A stretch of DNA of 64,000 bases from Marinobacter denitrificans (GTDB taxonomy: Bacteria > Pseudomonadota > Gammaproteobacteria > Pseudomonadales > Oleiphilaceae), in NCBI RefSeq assembly GCF_008795955.1, contig NZ_VMHN01000004.1, positions 218,035-282,034 of the forward strand, read 5' to 3'. The notes below the pieces were generated by a model. It had not been told where the DNA came from. It searched no databases and was given only the letters and a program-made list of their open reading frames with translations. This document shows, piece by piece, positions 53,859 through 63,909 of the stretch. Every line of letters begins with the position of its first letter. The first letter of the stretch is position 1. Both the position numbers and the translations under genes were made by a program.

Positions 53859-53936
53859 GCAGGGGGAGTCCATGTAGGTGAAATAATTCTCTATATGTCC
53901 CACTAATAACCTCACCTTGCAATTACCGACGAAAAT

Positions 53937-54338
53937 ATGAACTTGATTTTACCCACAAAGAAAAAGCGAAGTCTCTATCGGCCATTATGGGTAGAGGTTC
54001 CGATCACTCAATCCTTCATAAGCAACATCGCCCATTCGGTGTCGACCTCTTGTTTTGGTTCATCTGAGCATATGCTTTTTCATGCGGATGGGTGGTGGCA
54101 GCCAAGACAGGGCTTTTCAGACTGCAAGCTTCAAGCGGTGTGTAAATCAAACACAGTAAGATTCCGGCTTATTGATGGTGGACATCAAGAACCGATAGTT
54201 ACGAGCGGTATTAATGTTAAGACACTTGCTCGATTAAATGAAACTTGCGGGACTACTGAAAAGGTTTTCTATAGTAAGGACGTGCCGGTCCTGATGGCTA
54301 TATACTACTCGACTAAACGATACGAGACCTTTAAATGA
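53937..54338 (+). CDS. Hypothetical protein next to IS110
   Basis: 133 residues, no recognised domain. Contains GSSEHMLFHADGWWQPRQGFSDCKLQAVCKSNTVRFRL, which looks beta-rich. There is only a weak ribosome binding site before the ATG. It sits between the IS and the alk operon, convergent with alkL; AT-rich composition suggests transfer. Could be a remnant. Confidence 0.45.
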   Translation: MNLILPTKKKRSLYRPLWVEVPITQSFISNIAHSVSTSCFGSSEHMLFHADGWWQPRQGFSDCKLQAVCKSNTVRFRLIDGGHQEPIVTSGINVKTLARLNETCGTTEKVFYSKDVPVLMAIYYSTKRYETFK

Positions 54339-54392
54339 TGCATAAGGCTGGGGCTATATACCTAAGGAAGATCTGAATAACCGCTGGTTTTT

Positions 54393-54425
54393 GCCCCTTT
54401 TCCGCAATCTTGGCGGAAAAGGGGC
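54393..54425. terminator. Strong hairpin between convergent genes
   Basis: GCCCCTTTTCCGC and GCGGAAAAGGGGC form a perfect 13-bp stem around a 7-nt loop, 86 bp beyond the alkL stop codon. No T-run follows on either strand; it may still end the long alk transcript or protect its 3' end. Confidence 0.55.
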
Positions 54426-54510
54426 GCATTGGTCTTACGCTGCAGGTTTTTATCAATCAGCAGGTTGCTGAAAGCGACCAGCAAATGCAGACGGTTGGTA
54501 TACTTGGCAT

Positions 54511-55182
54511 TTAAAAGCGATATGCAACACCGATGCTCACGATAGTGGGGTCCACTTCCACTTTTGCCTGAACAGGGGCCGGGCCCAGGTTACCGGTGAT
54601 ATCCGCCTCGAAGGGTGCATATCTAACGTCAAAATTTGCCGACCAGTTATTGTGTATCCTCCAGCGAAAACCAGCCTGAACCGCAGGGGCCCATGTATCT
54701 TCGACGTCGAAGTCGGTTAGTGCGCGATCCTTCTCATCTAAAAAGAGAATCCGTCCTACACCCGCTCCAAAGTACGGAGAGAAGTTGCTACCCGTCAAAA
54801 CATGATACTGAAGCGAAAGAATTACCGGACCATAATCTGTTTGACCAAGAAAAAGACCGGAGAGAGACTCTTCGCCCTGGAGGTCCGCACTAGCGGGAAT
54901 GCCGCCAAAAATGTTAAATGCCAGCTGATTACTCAGAAAATACGACACGTCGAATGATACGGTCGTATCGTTGTTAATAGACAGGTTGGAATTTGGAACG
55001 GGGGCACTCCCCGCAGAGGCTGATCGCAAATCTTCATCGGTTAGAACTCTAGTGGCATTCAGCCCAACCACCCAGTCGCCTCTACTGTAAACCGGCTCAG
55101 ATTGAGCGTTGGCCAGGCTCGCAGCAAGTGAAAGTAAAAGGAACGCCACTAACGAGACTTTACTAATTATTTTAGGTTTCAT
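54511..55182 (-). CDS. alkL: OmpW-family outer-membrane protein, AlkL-type alkane importer
   Basis: 223 residues with signal peptide (VSLVAFLLLSLAASLANAQ). OmpW features: GDWVVGLNATRVLTDED, NNDTTVSFDVSYFLSNQLAFNIFGGIPASADL, SPYFGAGVGRILFLDEK, and C-terminal Phe in IVSIGVAYRF for barrel assembly. It is the last gene of the alk operon (85 bp after alkK), the place of AlkL in P. putida, where it lets longer alkanes cross the outer membrane. Confidence 0.9.
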   Translation of the reverse strand: MKPKIISKVSLVAFLLLSLAASLANAQSEPVYSRGDWVVGLNATRVLTDEDLRSASAGSAPVPNSNLSINNDTTVSFDVSYFLSNQLAFNIFGGIPASADLQGEESLSGLFLGQTDYGPVILSLQYHVLTGSNFSPYFGAGVGRILFLDEKDRALTDFDVEDTWAPAVQAGFRWRIHNNWSANFDVRYAPFEADITGNLGPAPVQAKVEVDPTIVSIGVAYRF

Positions 55183-55266
55183 TTTTTATTATCCTTTTTG
55201 GTATTAAAACAAATTGGCTTTAGGTAAAACTGCAATTTTTCGTAACACAAATGCCACTCATTGAAG

Positions 55267-56901
55267 CTAGCTTGCCGGTTTATTGACTAATACTTCCCCA
55301 TACTCAGAACGCAGCTTGTTTTTTAATACTTTCCCAGTGGCATTGCGTGGCAATCCTTCCACAAAGATCGCGCGATCCGGGATCTGCCACTTGGCGACTT
55401 TCCCTTGATAATGAGCAAGAAGTTCCTCCTCAGTAATATTTGCGTCGGGTATTTTTACTGCCAACAGGATCGGTCGTTCGTCCCATTTATCATGGGAGGC
55501 CGCCACTACGGCAGCTTCATTGATGGCAGAATGGCCCATTGCGATTCCCTCCAATTCGACTGTAGATATCCATTCACCACCAGATTTAATAATATCTTTT
55601 GAGCGGTCACGTATTGTCATAAATCCATCATCATTGATCGAAGCAACATCACCTGTCTCGAACCAACCGTCTTCCTCAAGAGTCTGATTTGGTTCAACAC
55701 CGAAGTAATCGGCTACCACCCAATGACCACGGATGCGGAGATTTCCCTGAGCAATGCCATCTTCGGGCAGTTGATGGCCGTCTTCACCCACAATTTTGAG
55801 CTGCACCCCGTAGGGAGGCCGTCCCTGGCTTTCACGGATTTTGTTTCTTCCTTCCTCCGAAAGAGTATTGTGTTTCGACAGCAGTGCATTGACGGTTCCG
55901 ATCGGTGATGTTTCTGTCATTCCCCATGCATGGACAACTTCTACGCCATACTTACCACGAAACTCCGACATCATTGAGGGCGGACAAGCGCTACCCCCTA
56001 TCACCGTCCGTTTAAGCGACTGTGCCGAGGAGCCAAGCTCGTCCAAAGCCGAGAGAAGTCCCTGCCAAATCGTAGGCACACCCAGCGCAATCGTTACGCT
56101 TTCTGAATCGATCAGCTTGACCAAACTTTGCCCATCCAGGCCAGGACCAGGCAACACCAGTTTGGCTCCAACCATCGCCGTAATGTAGGGTACCCCCCAC
56201 GCATTTACGTGAAACATAGGAACAACCGGCATCACCACATCCCGTGCCGATAAATTCAGTGCGTCGGGTTGAGCAGCTACCAGCGCGTGCAGAACGGTGG
56301 AGCGGTGTGAATAGAGCACCCCTTTGGGATTTCCAGTGGTGCCCGATGTATAGCAGAGGCTTGAAGCCTGGTTTTCGGCGATTTCAGGCCAATTCGCGTT
56401 AGGCGTTCCTCGCTGGAGAAACTCTTCATAAAACAACAATCCTGGAAATTGCGCTGCAATTTCTTCGTCCGGTTCGGACATCAATACAAATTCCTCAACC
56501 GTCTCCAGTCGGTCTCGGATATTTGAAACAATGGGAAGGAACGTTTTGTCAAAGAATATGACTTTGTCTTGAGCATTGTTGATAACGTAAACGAGTTGTT
56601 CTGGAAACAGTCGCGGGTTAATAGTGTGACACACCATCCCGCCACCAGAGATGCCAAGATAACATTCCAGGTGCCCCACGTTATTCCAACAAATGGTCGC
56701 GCACCGATCCCCCTGGACATAGCCTGCCGTTCGAAGCGCTGACGCAAGTTGTCGCGACCGCTCCGAAACAGTTGCCCAGTCAGATCGACTGGGATTTCCA
56801 TCCGTTCCTATCGACACAATCTCAGCGTCTCCATGGTAGCGAGCAGCATGGTCGATCAAGGAATTCACGGTGAGCTCCATGTTCATCATTTGGCCAAGCA
56901 C
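55267..56901 (-). CDS. alkK: Medium-chain acyl-CoA synthetase AlkK
   Basis: 544 residues from a GTG at 56901 (AGGAGA 5 nt upstream), matching the AlkK N-terminus MLGQMM. AMP-binding core SSLCYTSGTTGNPKGVLYSHRSTVLH, then MPVVPMFHVNAWGVPYITAMVGAKLVLPGP, HAWGMTETSPIGT and C-terminal DRSKDIIKSGGEWISTVELE with Lys in ATGKVLKNKLR. It activates the fatty acids made by AlkH. Close to the P. putida protein by eye along its full length. Confidence 0.95.
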   Translation of the reverse strand: MLGQMMNMELTVNSLIDHAARYHGDAEIVSIGTDGNPSRSDWATVSERSRQLASALRTAGYVQGDRCATICWNNVGHLECYLGISGGGMVCHTINPRLFPEQLVYVINNAQDKVIFFDKTFLPIVSNIRDRLETVEEFVLMSEPDEEIAAQFPGLLFYEEFLQRGTPNANWPEIAENQASSLCYTSGTTGNPKGVLYSHRSTVLHALVAAQPDALNLSARDVVMPVVPMFHVNAWGVPYITAMVGAKLVLPGPGLDGQSLVKLIDSESVTIALGVPTIWQGLLSALDELGSSAQSLKRTVIGGSACPPSMMSEFRGKYGVEVVHAWGMTETSPIGTVNALLSKHNTLSEEGRNKIRESQGRPPYGVQLKIVGEDGHQLPEDGIAQGNLRIRGHWVVADYFGVEPNQTLEEDGWFETGDVASINDDGFMTIRDRSKDIIKSGGEWISTVELEGIAMGHSAINEAAVVAASHDKWDERPILLAVKIPDANITEEELLAHYQGKVAKWQIPDRAIFVEGLPRNATGKVLKNKLRSEYGEVLVNKPAS

Positions 56902-56989
56902 GTTTATCTCCTGTCGTTTTTGTAGTTGGTTGACGCGAGTATCTGGCGTCATTAAGGTCCAATGTAGAAGGCATAATCCGGGTTTGAAC

Positions 56990-58588
56990 CTAAACATTTC
57001 CCAAGAGGATGTCGGCTGCATTTTCGGCAATCATCATGGTGGGTGCGTTGGTGTTACCGGCAACCAAACTGGGCATTATCGAGGCATCGACAACTCTTAG
57101 CCCTTCAATCCCTCTGACTTTCAATTCCGGATCAACGACTGAATCCGGATCCGCGCCCATACGACAAGTGCCAACGGGGTGGTAAATAGTCTCTGCATTT
57201 TCCCGGATAAAGTCCGCAATCTGACCGTCCGAAGACACCAAGTTTCCGGGCTTAATTTCTCGTTCACTATGTAAAGCCATTGTTGGTGCCCCGAGTATCC
57301 GTCGTCCAAATTTAACGGCCGAGATCATTGTTTTGATGTCTTCGGGGTTACTGAGATAATTGGGTTGAATCAACGGGTCGGCCAATGGGTCAGGGCTTTT
57401 GAGGCCAATAAAACCGCGGCTTCTGGGCATTAGATCGCAAATATGCAAGGTGTACCCATACCCGGCCATCACTTTTCGTCCATGATCCTTCAGGTAAGTT
57501 GGCAAAAAGTGGAATTGCACATTTGGCCGTTCGCACGAGCGCTCGGATTTAACAAAGCCTCCGGACTCGGCAACATTACTGGTAAGAAATCCACGTCGCG
57601 CAAAGATATATGAGAATAATGCGCTCACGCCCCGAAACAGGAAACTGGGAGCAACGCCAATGGGCAAACGTGAGTTCGCCGCGTGCATGATCGTAATATC
57701 CAAATGATCAACCAGATTCTGGCCGACCTCAGGAAGATGATGCACAAGGGGGATCCCGTGTTTTCCAAGCTCTTGGCTATCACCGATTCCCGAAAGCATC
57801 AGCAGTTGTGGTGAATGAACCGCACCACCAGACAATATGATTTCACCGCCGTTATTGAGTCTAAGCTGGCGATATTCGCCCCCCTGGTTCAGTGTCACAC
57901 CGACTGCCCGCTTACCGTCCATTACCACCCGGGTTACCCGCGCGTCCGTTAGCACATCAAGATTAGGCCGGTTCTCCGCGACACGCAGAAATGCCTGCGC
58001 TGAACTCCAACGCCGACCATTTTTTTGTGTCACCTGGTAGAGTCCCAATCCCTCTTGCGTCTCTCCATTAAAGTCCGTGTTTACCGGGAGCTCTACATGA
58101 GGTGCCGCTCGAACAAAATCTCGACTCAACGGATTGACTGATTTGAGTTCACTTACGGTGAGCTCACCGCCCTCCCCATGGTAAGAATCTGCGCCAAAAC
58201 GTTTATTATCTTCCAGTCGACGAAACAATTTTAAAGCGCGATCCCATCCCCAGAGGTCGGTCCCGGCAACTTGACCCCAGTGGTCATAATCGGCTTTGTG
58301 ACCTCTGATATAGACCATGGCGTTGATAGAAGAGGACCCGCCAAGCGTTTTACCACGAGGCCAAAACAGGCGGCGCTCCTTCAGATGTTCTTGAGGTTCG
58401 GTTTCAAGAGCCCAATTCAGCTTTTTACTATTGGAAAGGAGTGCTATACCTATAGGCATATGTATGAGTGGATTTTTATCCTTTGGGCCCGCTTCTAGCA
58501 ACACTACTCGCTTTGAAGAGTCCGCCGTAAGCCGATTGGCCAATACACAGCCCGCCGATCCCGCACCGACAATAATGTAATCGTACAT
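56990..58588 (-). CDS. alkJ: Alcohol dehydrogenase AlkJ (GMC family)
   Basis: 532 residues. [23 protein letters not shown] is the AlkJ FAD start; [40 protein letters not shown] and [25 protein letters not shown] follow the OCT-plasmid protein. Slightly shorter than the 558-residue reference, lacking the C-terminal tail. A membrane-associated quinone-linked enzyme that oxidises alkanols. Located between alkK and alkH in the known order. Confidence 0.95.
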   Translation of the reverse strand: MYDYIIVGAGSAGCVLANRLTADSSKRVVLLEAGPKDKNPLIHMPIGIALLSNSKKLNWALETEPQEHLKERRLFWPRGKTLGGSSSINAMVYIRGHKADYDHWGQVAGTDLWGWDRALKLFRRLEDNKRFGADSYHGEGGELTVSELKSVNPLSRDFVRAAPHVELPVNTDFNGETQEGLGLYQVTQKNGRRWSSAQAFLRVAENRPNLDVLTDARVTRVVMDGKRAVGVTLNQGGEYRQLRLNNGGEIILSGGAVHSPQLLMLSGIGDSQELGKHGIPLVHHLPEVGQNLVDHLDITIMHAANSRLPIGVAPSFLFRGVSALFSYIFARRGFLTSNVAESGGFVKSERSCERPNVQFHFLPTYLKDHGRKVMAGYGYTLHICDLMPRSRGFIGLKSPDPLADPLIQPNYLSNPEDIKTMISAVKFGRRILGAPTMALHSEREIKPGNLVSSDGQIADFIRENAETIYHPVGTCRMGADPDSVVDPELKVRGIEGLRVVDASIMPSLVAGNTNAPTMMIAENAADILLGNV

Positions 58589-58615
58589 AATAACTCTCTT
58601 ATTATTTGATTATGC

Positions 58616-60070
58616 TCAGCCCAGAATTCGAACAGCTGCCTCTATAAGACGCCGGACCCAGGCTGTATAGGGTGGGAAAAGAAGATGCATAAGAGAATGT
58701 TTATCCTCCATCAACGCCTTTTCATGCGAAAAAGCGCGGAAGCCGTATTCACCGTGTGCCGCCCCTATCCCGGAATTATTAACTCCACCAAACGGCAGAC
58801 CCGGATGTAGAAAATGCACAACTGTAAGGTTGACTCCTACAGCGCCGGAGCTCGTTCGCTCGATAATATCCGTGGCAAAAGACTCTTTTTTGTCGAATAT
58901 GTAAAGCGCAAGCGGTTTAGGGTTATCGTTGATTTTCTTGATAACCAGATCAATATCGTCGAATTCAATAACGGGTAAGATCGGGCCGAATAACTCCTCA
59001 CGTGAAATATCCATGTCACTGGATACATTTGAAATTAACGTCGGAGCAATAAAATTCTCTTCAGCATCTGTAACACCGCCTTCAAAGACTCTTGCACCTT
59101 TGCTTTTGGCATCATCTATCAGGTTTGAAACTCGCTGGAAATGACGTCGATTTACAATCCGGCAATAGTCGGCGGTCGATTTCTGGGCTTCTGGTGTTTT
59201 TCCATAGACTCGCCCAATTTCCGTTTTAAGTGCTTCATTGAATTGATCTGCGATATTAACGTGCACAAAAACATGATCTGGGGCGATACAGGTCTGTCCA
59301 TTATTGGCAAACTTACCCCAGACAATGTTTCTTGCAGCCCTCTTTATGTTGGCATCTGGACCGACAATGGTCGGGGACTTACCCCCCAATTCCAGTGTCA
59401 CTGAGGAAAGATTCTTGGCGGCAGCCTCCATGACCAGCTTGCCGACCGCAGGACTGCCCGTGAAGAATATATGGTCGAAGGGCAAGGCCAACAGTTTCTG
59501 CGCTACCGCGGCATCACCCTCAATCACGGAAACCAGATCGGGAGGGAAGGTTTCGGCGACAATGTTGGCAATCACCTTTGAGGTATGGGGTGTCATTTCC
59601 GAGGGTTTAATGATGGCTCCGTTCCCTGCAGCTAACGCTGAGACGAGAGGTCCGAGCGCAAGATTGAGCGGATAATTCCACGGTGCAATAATCAGGCACA
59701 CTCCCTTTGGTTCTGGCCGAACATAAGATTTCGTGCCCAGAACACCAACGGATGCAGCCACTCGCTTCGGACGCATCCATTTACGCAAGTGTTTTTTAGT
59801 GTGTCGAATTTCCTGAAGCACCGGCAGGAGTTCAGTTAATTTGACTTCTGGAGCGGGTTTTCGAAAGTCCGCCGCGCACGCCGCAATGATGTTTGATTCG
59901 TGGCGTTTAATTGAATCCCGCAGCTGGTCGAGCTGCGCTATTCGAGCCTCCAAGGTAAAGCTTCCGCGACGCGCAAGTTGTGCCCGCTGTAGGGCCGCGA
60001 ACGTTGAATCAATCGTATCGCTGGTTGACACATTGGTCACCCCAACCTCCGCCAGACTAGCAATCTGCAT
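58616..60070 (-). CDS. alkH: Aldehyde dehydrogenase AlkH
   Basis: 484 residues. Rossmann and catalytic motifs: [57 protein letters not shown] (Glu), [20 protein letters not shown] (catalytic Cys), and [10 protein letters not shown]. It turns fatty aldehydes into fatty acids with NAD(P). C-terminal [22 protein letters not shown] matches the hydrophobic tail of class 3 ALDHs that bind membranes. Confidence 0.95.
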   Translation of the reverse strand: MQIASLAEVGVTNVSTSDTIDSTFAALQRAQLARRGSFTLEARIAQLDQLRDSIKRHESNIIAACAADFRKPAPEVKLTELLPVLQEIRHTKKHLRKWMRPKRVAASVGVLGTKSYVRPEPKGVCLIIAPWNYPLNLALGPLVSALAAGNGAIIKPSEMTPHTSKVIANIVAETFPPDLVSVIEGDAAVAQKLLALPFDHIFFTGSPAVGKLVMEAAAKNLSSVTLELGGKSPTIVGPDANIKRAARNIVWGKFANNGQTCIAPDHVFVHVNIADQFNEALKTEIGRVYGKTPEAQKSTADYCRIVNRRHFQRVSNLIDDAKSKGARVFEGGVTDAEENFIAPTLISNVSSDMDISREELFGPILPVIEFDDIDLVIKKINDNPKPLALYIFDKKESFATDIIERTSSGAVGVNLTVVHFLHPGLPFGGVNNSGIGAAHGEYGFRAFSHEKALMEDKHSLMHLLFPPYTAWVRRLIEAAVRILG

Positions 60071-60121
60071 TATAAAATCACCTCTTGCTGAACGAGACTG
60101 TTGTTATTTTCAATCGGATTA

Positions 60122-60640
60122 CTAGTCTTCATAGAGGACATAGTCCTCTTTTGTGGCACCACAGTCCGGACAGCACCAATCGTCTGGAATATCTTCAAAA
60201 CGAGTGCCCGCAGGGAAGCCTTCGGCTTCATCTCCGAGAGCTTCATCGTAGATATGGCCGCAAGTGATGCAGACCCACTTCCGATAGGTATCTTTTTGAG
60301 TCGAGTCTTTGGGCGATTTTGAAGAGGTGGGCTTCGGTTTCGCTTTGGGCTTTGTTTTATTTTTAGCTGAAGGAGTAGATGCGTCCGTTGCTTTCTGCGA
60401 TGCTCCCTCGGTCTTAGCTTGGCTGGCAGGGCGGACCGCTGTATTGGTTGCGGACACCGAAAGTTCCGGGTTCGCTTCTTGAAGCGCAACGAAGTCAACC
60501 TTATCCCTGACGGCACAGTCTGGACAGGACCAGTCTTCAGGAATTTTTTCCCATGTCGTTCCTGCAGGAAAGCCTTCGTGCGGATCACCAACCACTTCGT
60601 CGTATACATAACCACAATCAGGGCATTGATATTTAGCCAT
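60122..60640 (-). CDS. alkG: Two-domain rubredoxin AlkG
   Basis: 172 residues with two rubredoxin domains: YQCPDCGYVYDE...WSCPDCAVRDKVDF (residues 3-50) and WVCITCGHIYDEALGDEAEGF...WCCPDCGATKEDYVLYE (118-170), joined by a Lys/Pro/Ser linker. Each has two CxxC pairs for one iron. The second domain is nearly identical to P. putida AlkG. It carries electrons from a reductase to AlkB. No alkF copy is present. Confidence 0.96.
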   Translation of the reverse strand: MAKYQCPDCGYVYDEVVGDPHEGFPAGTTWEKIPEDWSCPDCAVRDKVDFVALQEANPELSVSATNTAVRPASQAKTEGASQKATDASTPSAKNKTKPKAKPKPTSSKSPKDSTQKDTYRKWVCITCGHIYDEALGDEAEGFPAGTRFEDIPDDWCCPDCGATKEDYVLYED

Positions 60641-60777
60641 TTAGAGCACCTTTCAAACGATATTATTGTCTTTGTTTTGGTAGCGCCCGACGCGCACCCT
60701 CTTTCAGGTGCACGTCAGAGGCTCTTTTTCTGCAACGTAAATAAAGTAAACGAGGTATATAAGTTCCGATTAGCCGA

Positions 60778-62001
60778 TCATTTAGCCGCGGCGGTATCGA
60801 CTGATTCAGAATCAGTCCCACCAAATTTACGCTCATAGAATTCACGCTTGCCGGGTTGAATCTGAATCTTGTCGAGATCTCCTTTAGCCCAATCCAGCAC
60901 CCGGTGGTCCATTATCGAACGAAACCATGAGGGAAACATTGCGGCCAGGAACATTCCGGGATATCCCGAAGGTAAGGAAGGCAGGTCTTTGAAATCGCGA
61001 AGCGATTGATAGGACCTTGTAGGATGGGCGTGATGGTCGGAATGTCGTTGCAAATGAAACAGAATCAGGTTCGACATAATATGGTTTGAGTTCCATGAGT
61101 GGTGCGGTTGTTGACGCTCATAACGTCCATCCGACATCTTCTCGCGCAGCAATCCGTAATGCTCAATGTAGTTGGCGCTGGTCAGCTGCCACCAGCCAAA
61201 GGCCATTTGAATGGGCAAAAAGATCAGCATTAAGGGACCAAAAAACGCCAGCAATCCCGCATAAAGCACAGCGGTCAAAATCATAGGCTGAAGAACTTCG
61301 TTCTCCAGGCTCCAGACACTTTTTCCACAACGACTGAGGCGCTGTTCCTCTAAATCCCATGCCCGCTTGAAAGCACCGGGAATTTCACGCAGTGAGAATG
61401 AGTAAATGGACTCACCCATGCGGGATGTCGCCGGGTCCATCGGCGTAGCCACATCACGGTGATGCCCCTTATTGTGCTCAATGAAGAAATGACCATATCC
61501 GACCACGGCGAGGACAAGCTTCGCCATCCAACGGTCAAACGTTTCTTTTTTATGGCCAAGTTCGTGGCCTGTGTTCAGAGCCAGGCCATTCACGATTCCC
61601 AGGGAAAGGGCCAATGCCAGAAACTCGAAAACACTCATTGGTTGCGTGGATACCCACCAGGCACTGACAATCAAGGCGGCATAGTGAATAGGAACCGTCA
61701 AGTAGGTCAGTACCCGATAGTAACGATCCTGTTCAAGCCGAGGCACAGCCGACTCGGGGGGGTTTGAAAAATCCTCTCCAAACATGGCATCAATCAAGGG
61801 AACTGCGCCATACCAAAGGATCAACACCAATCCGTACCAAATGCTCCATCCAGTCTGGGATACCAAATAAAGGCCAATAAGAGGCGTCGCTGGCCACAGC
61901 ACAGAAAGGACCCAGAGGTGGCGTTTTCTGTCGACATAACCTTCGGCATCAGGGTCTCTCTGAAGAGACTCTGTTGTTAAGACATTTTCTGACATTGACA
62001 T
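60778..62001 (-). CDS. alkB: Alkane 1-monooxygenase AlkB
   Basis: 407 residues from ATG 62001 (AAGGTGAT upstream). Membrane di-iron enzyme: His boxes HELGH (146-150), EHNKGHH (176-181) and LQRHSDHHAH, plus NYIEHYG. Six hydrophobic helices. The Trp in VLILWYG aligns with W55 of P. putida AlkB, whose bulk limits chain length to about C12. It hydroxylates n-alkanes at the terminus. First gene of the operon alkB-G-H-J-K-L, divergent from alkS. Confidence 0.97.
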   Translation of the reverse strand: MSMSENVLTTESLQRDPDAEGYVDRKRHLWVLSVLWPATPLIGLYLVSQTGWSIWYGLVLILWYGAVPLIDAMFGEDFSNPPESAVPRLEQDRYYRVLTYLTVPIHYAALIVSAWWVSTQPMSVFEFLALALSLGIVNGLALNTGHELGHKKETFDRWMAKLVLAVVGYGHFFIEHNKGHHRDVATPMDPATSRMGESIYSFSLREIPGAFKRAWDLEEQRLSRCGKSVWSLENEVLQPMILTAVLYAGLLAFFGPLMLIFLPIQMAFGWWQLTSANYIEHYGLLREKMSDGRYERQQPHHSWNSNHIMSNLILFHLQRHSDHHAHPTRSYQSLRDFKDLPSLPSGYPGMFLAAMFPSWFRSIMDHRVLDWAKGDLDKIQIQPGKREFYERKFGGTDSESVDTAAAK

Positions 62002-62121
62002 TAGGATCACCTTATTGTTTTTCAGCTTGATCATTTTTCTACATTGTGCGAACACCGAGTCCCTCAGGTGAACTGACAAGTTGTAGGCATGAACAGGTTT
62101 GGCCAGAACCGGATATCAAAC

Positions 62122-62141
62122 AACTACCCTAAGGGGTAGTT
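62122..62141. promoter_or_regulatory. Candidate AlkS operator between alkB and alkS
   Basis: AACTACCC-TAAG-GGGTAGTT, perfect 8-bp arms, spacer 4. It lies 121 bp upstream of the alkB start codon and 22 bp before the first alkS ATG. AlkS of P. putida activates PalkB from an imperfect palindrome upstream of the promoter; this site has the right position. The call is inference. Confidence 0.65.
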
Positions 62142-62163
62142 TTCGCACTAGACATCTATCAAT

Positions 62164-63909
62164 ATGCTTTCACCCCATAGCGCCCTCGCGTTTCGGGGAG
62201 ACGAAGCAGGAGATCGGATTGTCATGACCCGCCATAGCTTGGAAGACTGGTGTCGGAGGATGTCTGAAAGGATGTGGGCTCGTCAGTGTTTCATTACTCA
62301 AGGGTGTTTAGACCGCTATTGCCTGAGCGCTTCTGCTACGCCTGAATCAAAGGTAGTTCTGTATCGGGCCCCGCCAGGCTATGGAAAATCTGTACAAGTG
62401 GCCTTTGCAGCAAACACTCGCGAACTGGAACTTGAGAGCGTCGTTTACATCAATACCCGATCTTTCCCTGACTCATATGGCGTTAATGACAGTTTGTTTG
62501 CAGCGTTAGTTTTATATCAAATCGAAGGAGTTGAATCTTGGCGCACGATAAAAAGTGACATCGACACCATCGAAGCTCTTCGAAACGCACTGTGTAATGC
62601 AAAAAAGACGATAAGAATTTGCCTTGATGGGATTGGCGAGGCTAAACATACCGCGGATTTGATTGAGGATTTAATCTGTGAAACACCGAGCAATGTGAAA
62701 TTTTTCATTGCACCGAGTCGCGTCGGGGCGTTGGCGCGTTTGTCTATGATGACGGGTGTTGTAACGTATGGTGCTGATGAACTTGTATTTACAGAAGAGG
62801 AGGTTAGTGAATTATCGGGTATGGGTGGCCCCGAAGCCAGCAACATCATAAAAGCCACCGGTGGATGGCCAGCACTTGTCAGGCTTATGTGCCAAACCCC
62901 AAACCCAAATCTCCCCGCAGCGACTTGGCCGGAAACTCGCTCGTATTTCAGGGACAACCTCTTAACTGCATTACCCGATAGTACGAGGACCTTTCTTTGC
63001 AATGCAGCGATGCTCGAAGTAATCAGCGCTGAATGCTATGGCTATGTCTATAAGACAGAAGAGGCCGACCGGGAAATTACGTTTCTTAACGAACATTATG
63101 CTCTTTTAGCTCCCACCGGAACTTCTGGTGATCGTATGGATATGCACCCTGTGCTGCGAGAGTATTTGCGTAGTTTATTTAACACCACCCAACGAGAACG
63201 TCGCTCGTATGTACTGAAACGGGTCGCGTTCTGGCATTGGCGTAGGGGAGAGTACCTCCATTCAATCAATGCAGCTCTGGAAGCCAGTGACCATCGTTGG
63301 GCTCGCGTCGTAAGTGACAGCATTATTCTGGACGTGGCTCTGAGGCAGGGTGAAATCGAAGTACTTCGCACCTGGTTTGGAAAAGTACCGGCTCGTACGA
63401 TAAAAAAAATCGCTGCCTTGAGCATAGGTTACGCGTGGATTTTGTATTTCAGCCAACAAGCTCGTCAAGCAGAGGAAATACTGGTTAGTTCGCTTCATCC
63501 GAGCTCCAGGGGGGTGGGCAATCTTGATGAGGAAGGATGGCGGGAATTGGTTAATGCGATAGGCAAAGCTACACAGGATGAATTACTGGAGAGTCAGGTT
63601 CTCTGTCAAAAATGGATAGACTCCTTTGGCGACCGTAACATGGTTGGCAAAGGCGCAGCACTTACTTGCCAGGCATTCATTGCCTCCAGTGGACGCCATT
63701 TTGAAGAGTTGGAGCGATTGTCCCATCGAGCGGCTGTGGCCATCCAGTCATCCAATCAACATTACGCTTTTATCTGGCTTAAAACTGCAGAAATTCAGGC
63801 TGAACTGTTCAAGGGTGACATCGCCCGAGCAATGAGTGTGTTGATCCAGGCGAATAAAACAGCAGAAAAGATTGGTAATCCCCCCATTTTTAGCGGGGTT
63901 CAAAAGTAG
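62164..63909 (+). pseudogene. alkS: AlkS (MalT/LuxR-type activator), truncated by an IS3-family element
   Basis: About 571 residues of AlkS-like protein, then NPPIFSGVQK read from IS sequence and a stop. Present: the N-terminal STAND ATPase with Walker A YRAPPGYGKSVQ (about residue 70), ICLDGIGEAKH (Walker B), and TPR-like helices. Absent: the last ~300 residues including the LuxR HTH, since AlkS is normally about 880 residues. ATG 62164 has a poor ribosome binding site; ATG 62224, with AGGAG 11 nt upstream, is another option. Without its HTH the product should not activate PalkB. Confidence 0.88.

Larger units (their letters stand above)
52507..53873. mobile_element. IS110-family (IS1111-like) insertion sequence
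   Basis: Inverted repeats ATGGACTCCCCCTGC (52507-52521) and GCAGGGGGAGTCCAT (53859-53873) are perfect 15-mers and probably subterminal, as in the IS1111 group. It encodes one DEDD transposase with a long 3' untranslated part. No target duplication is expected or seen. It lies between the CYP153 operon and the alk operon without interrupting a gene I can recognise. Confidence 0.85.
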
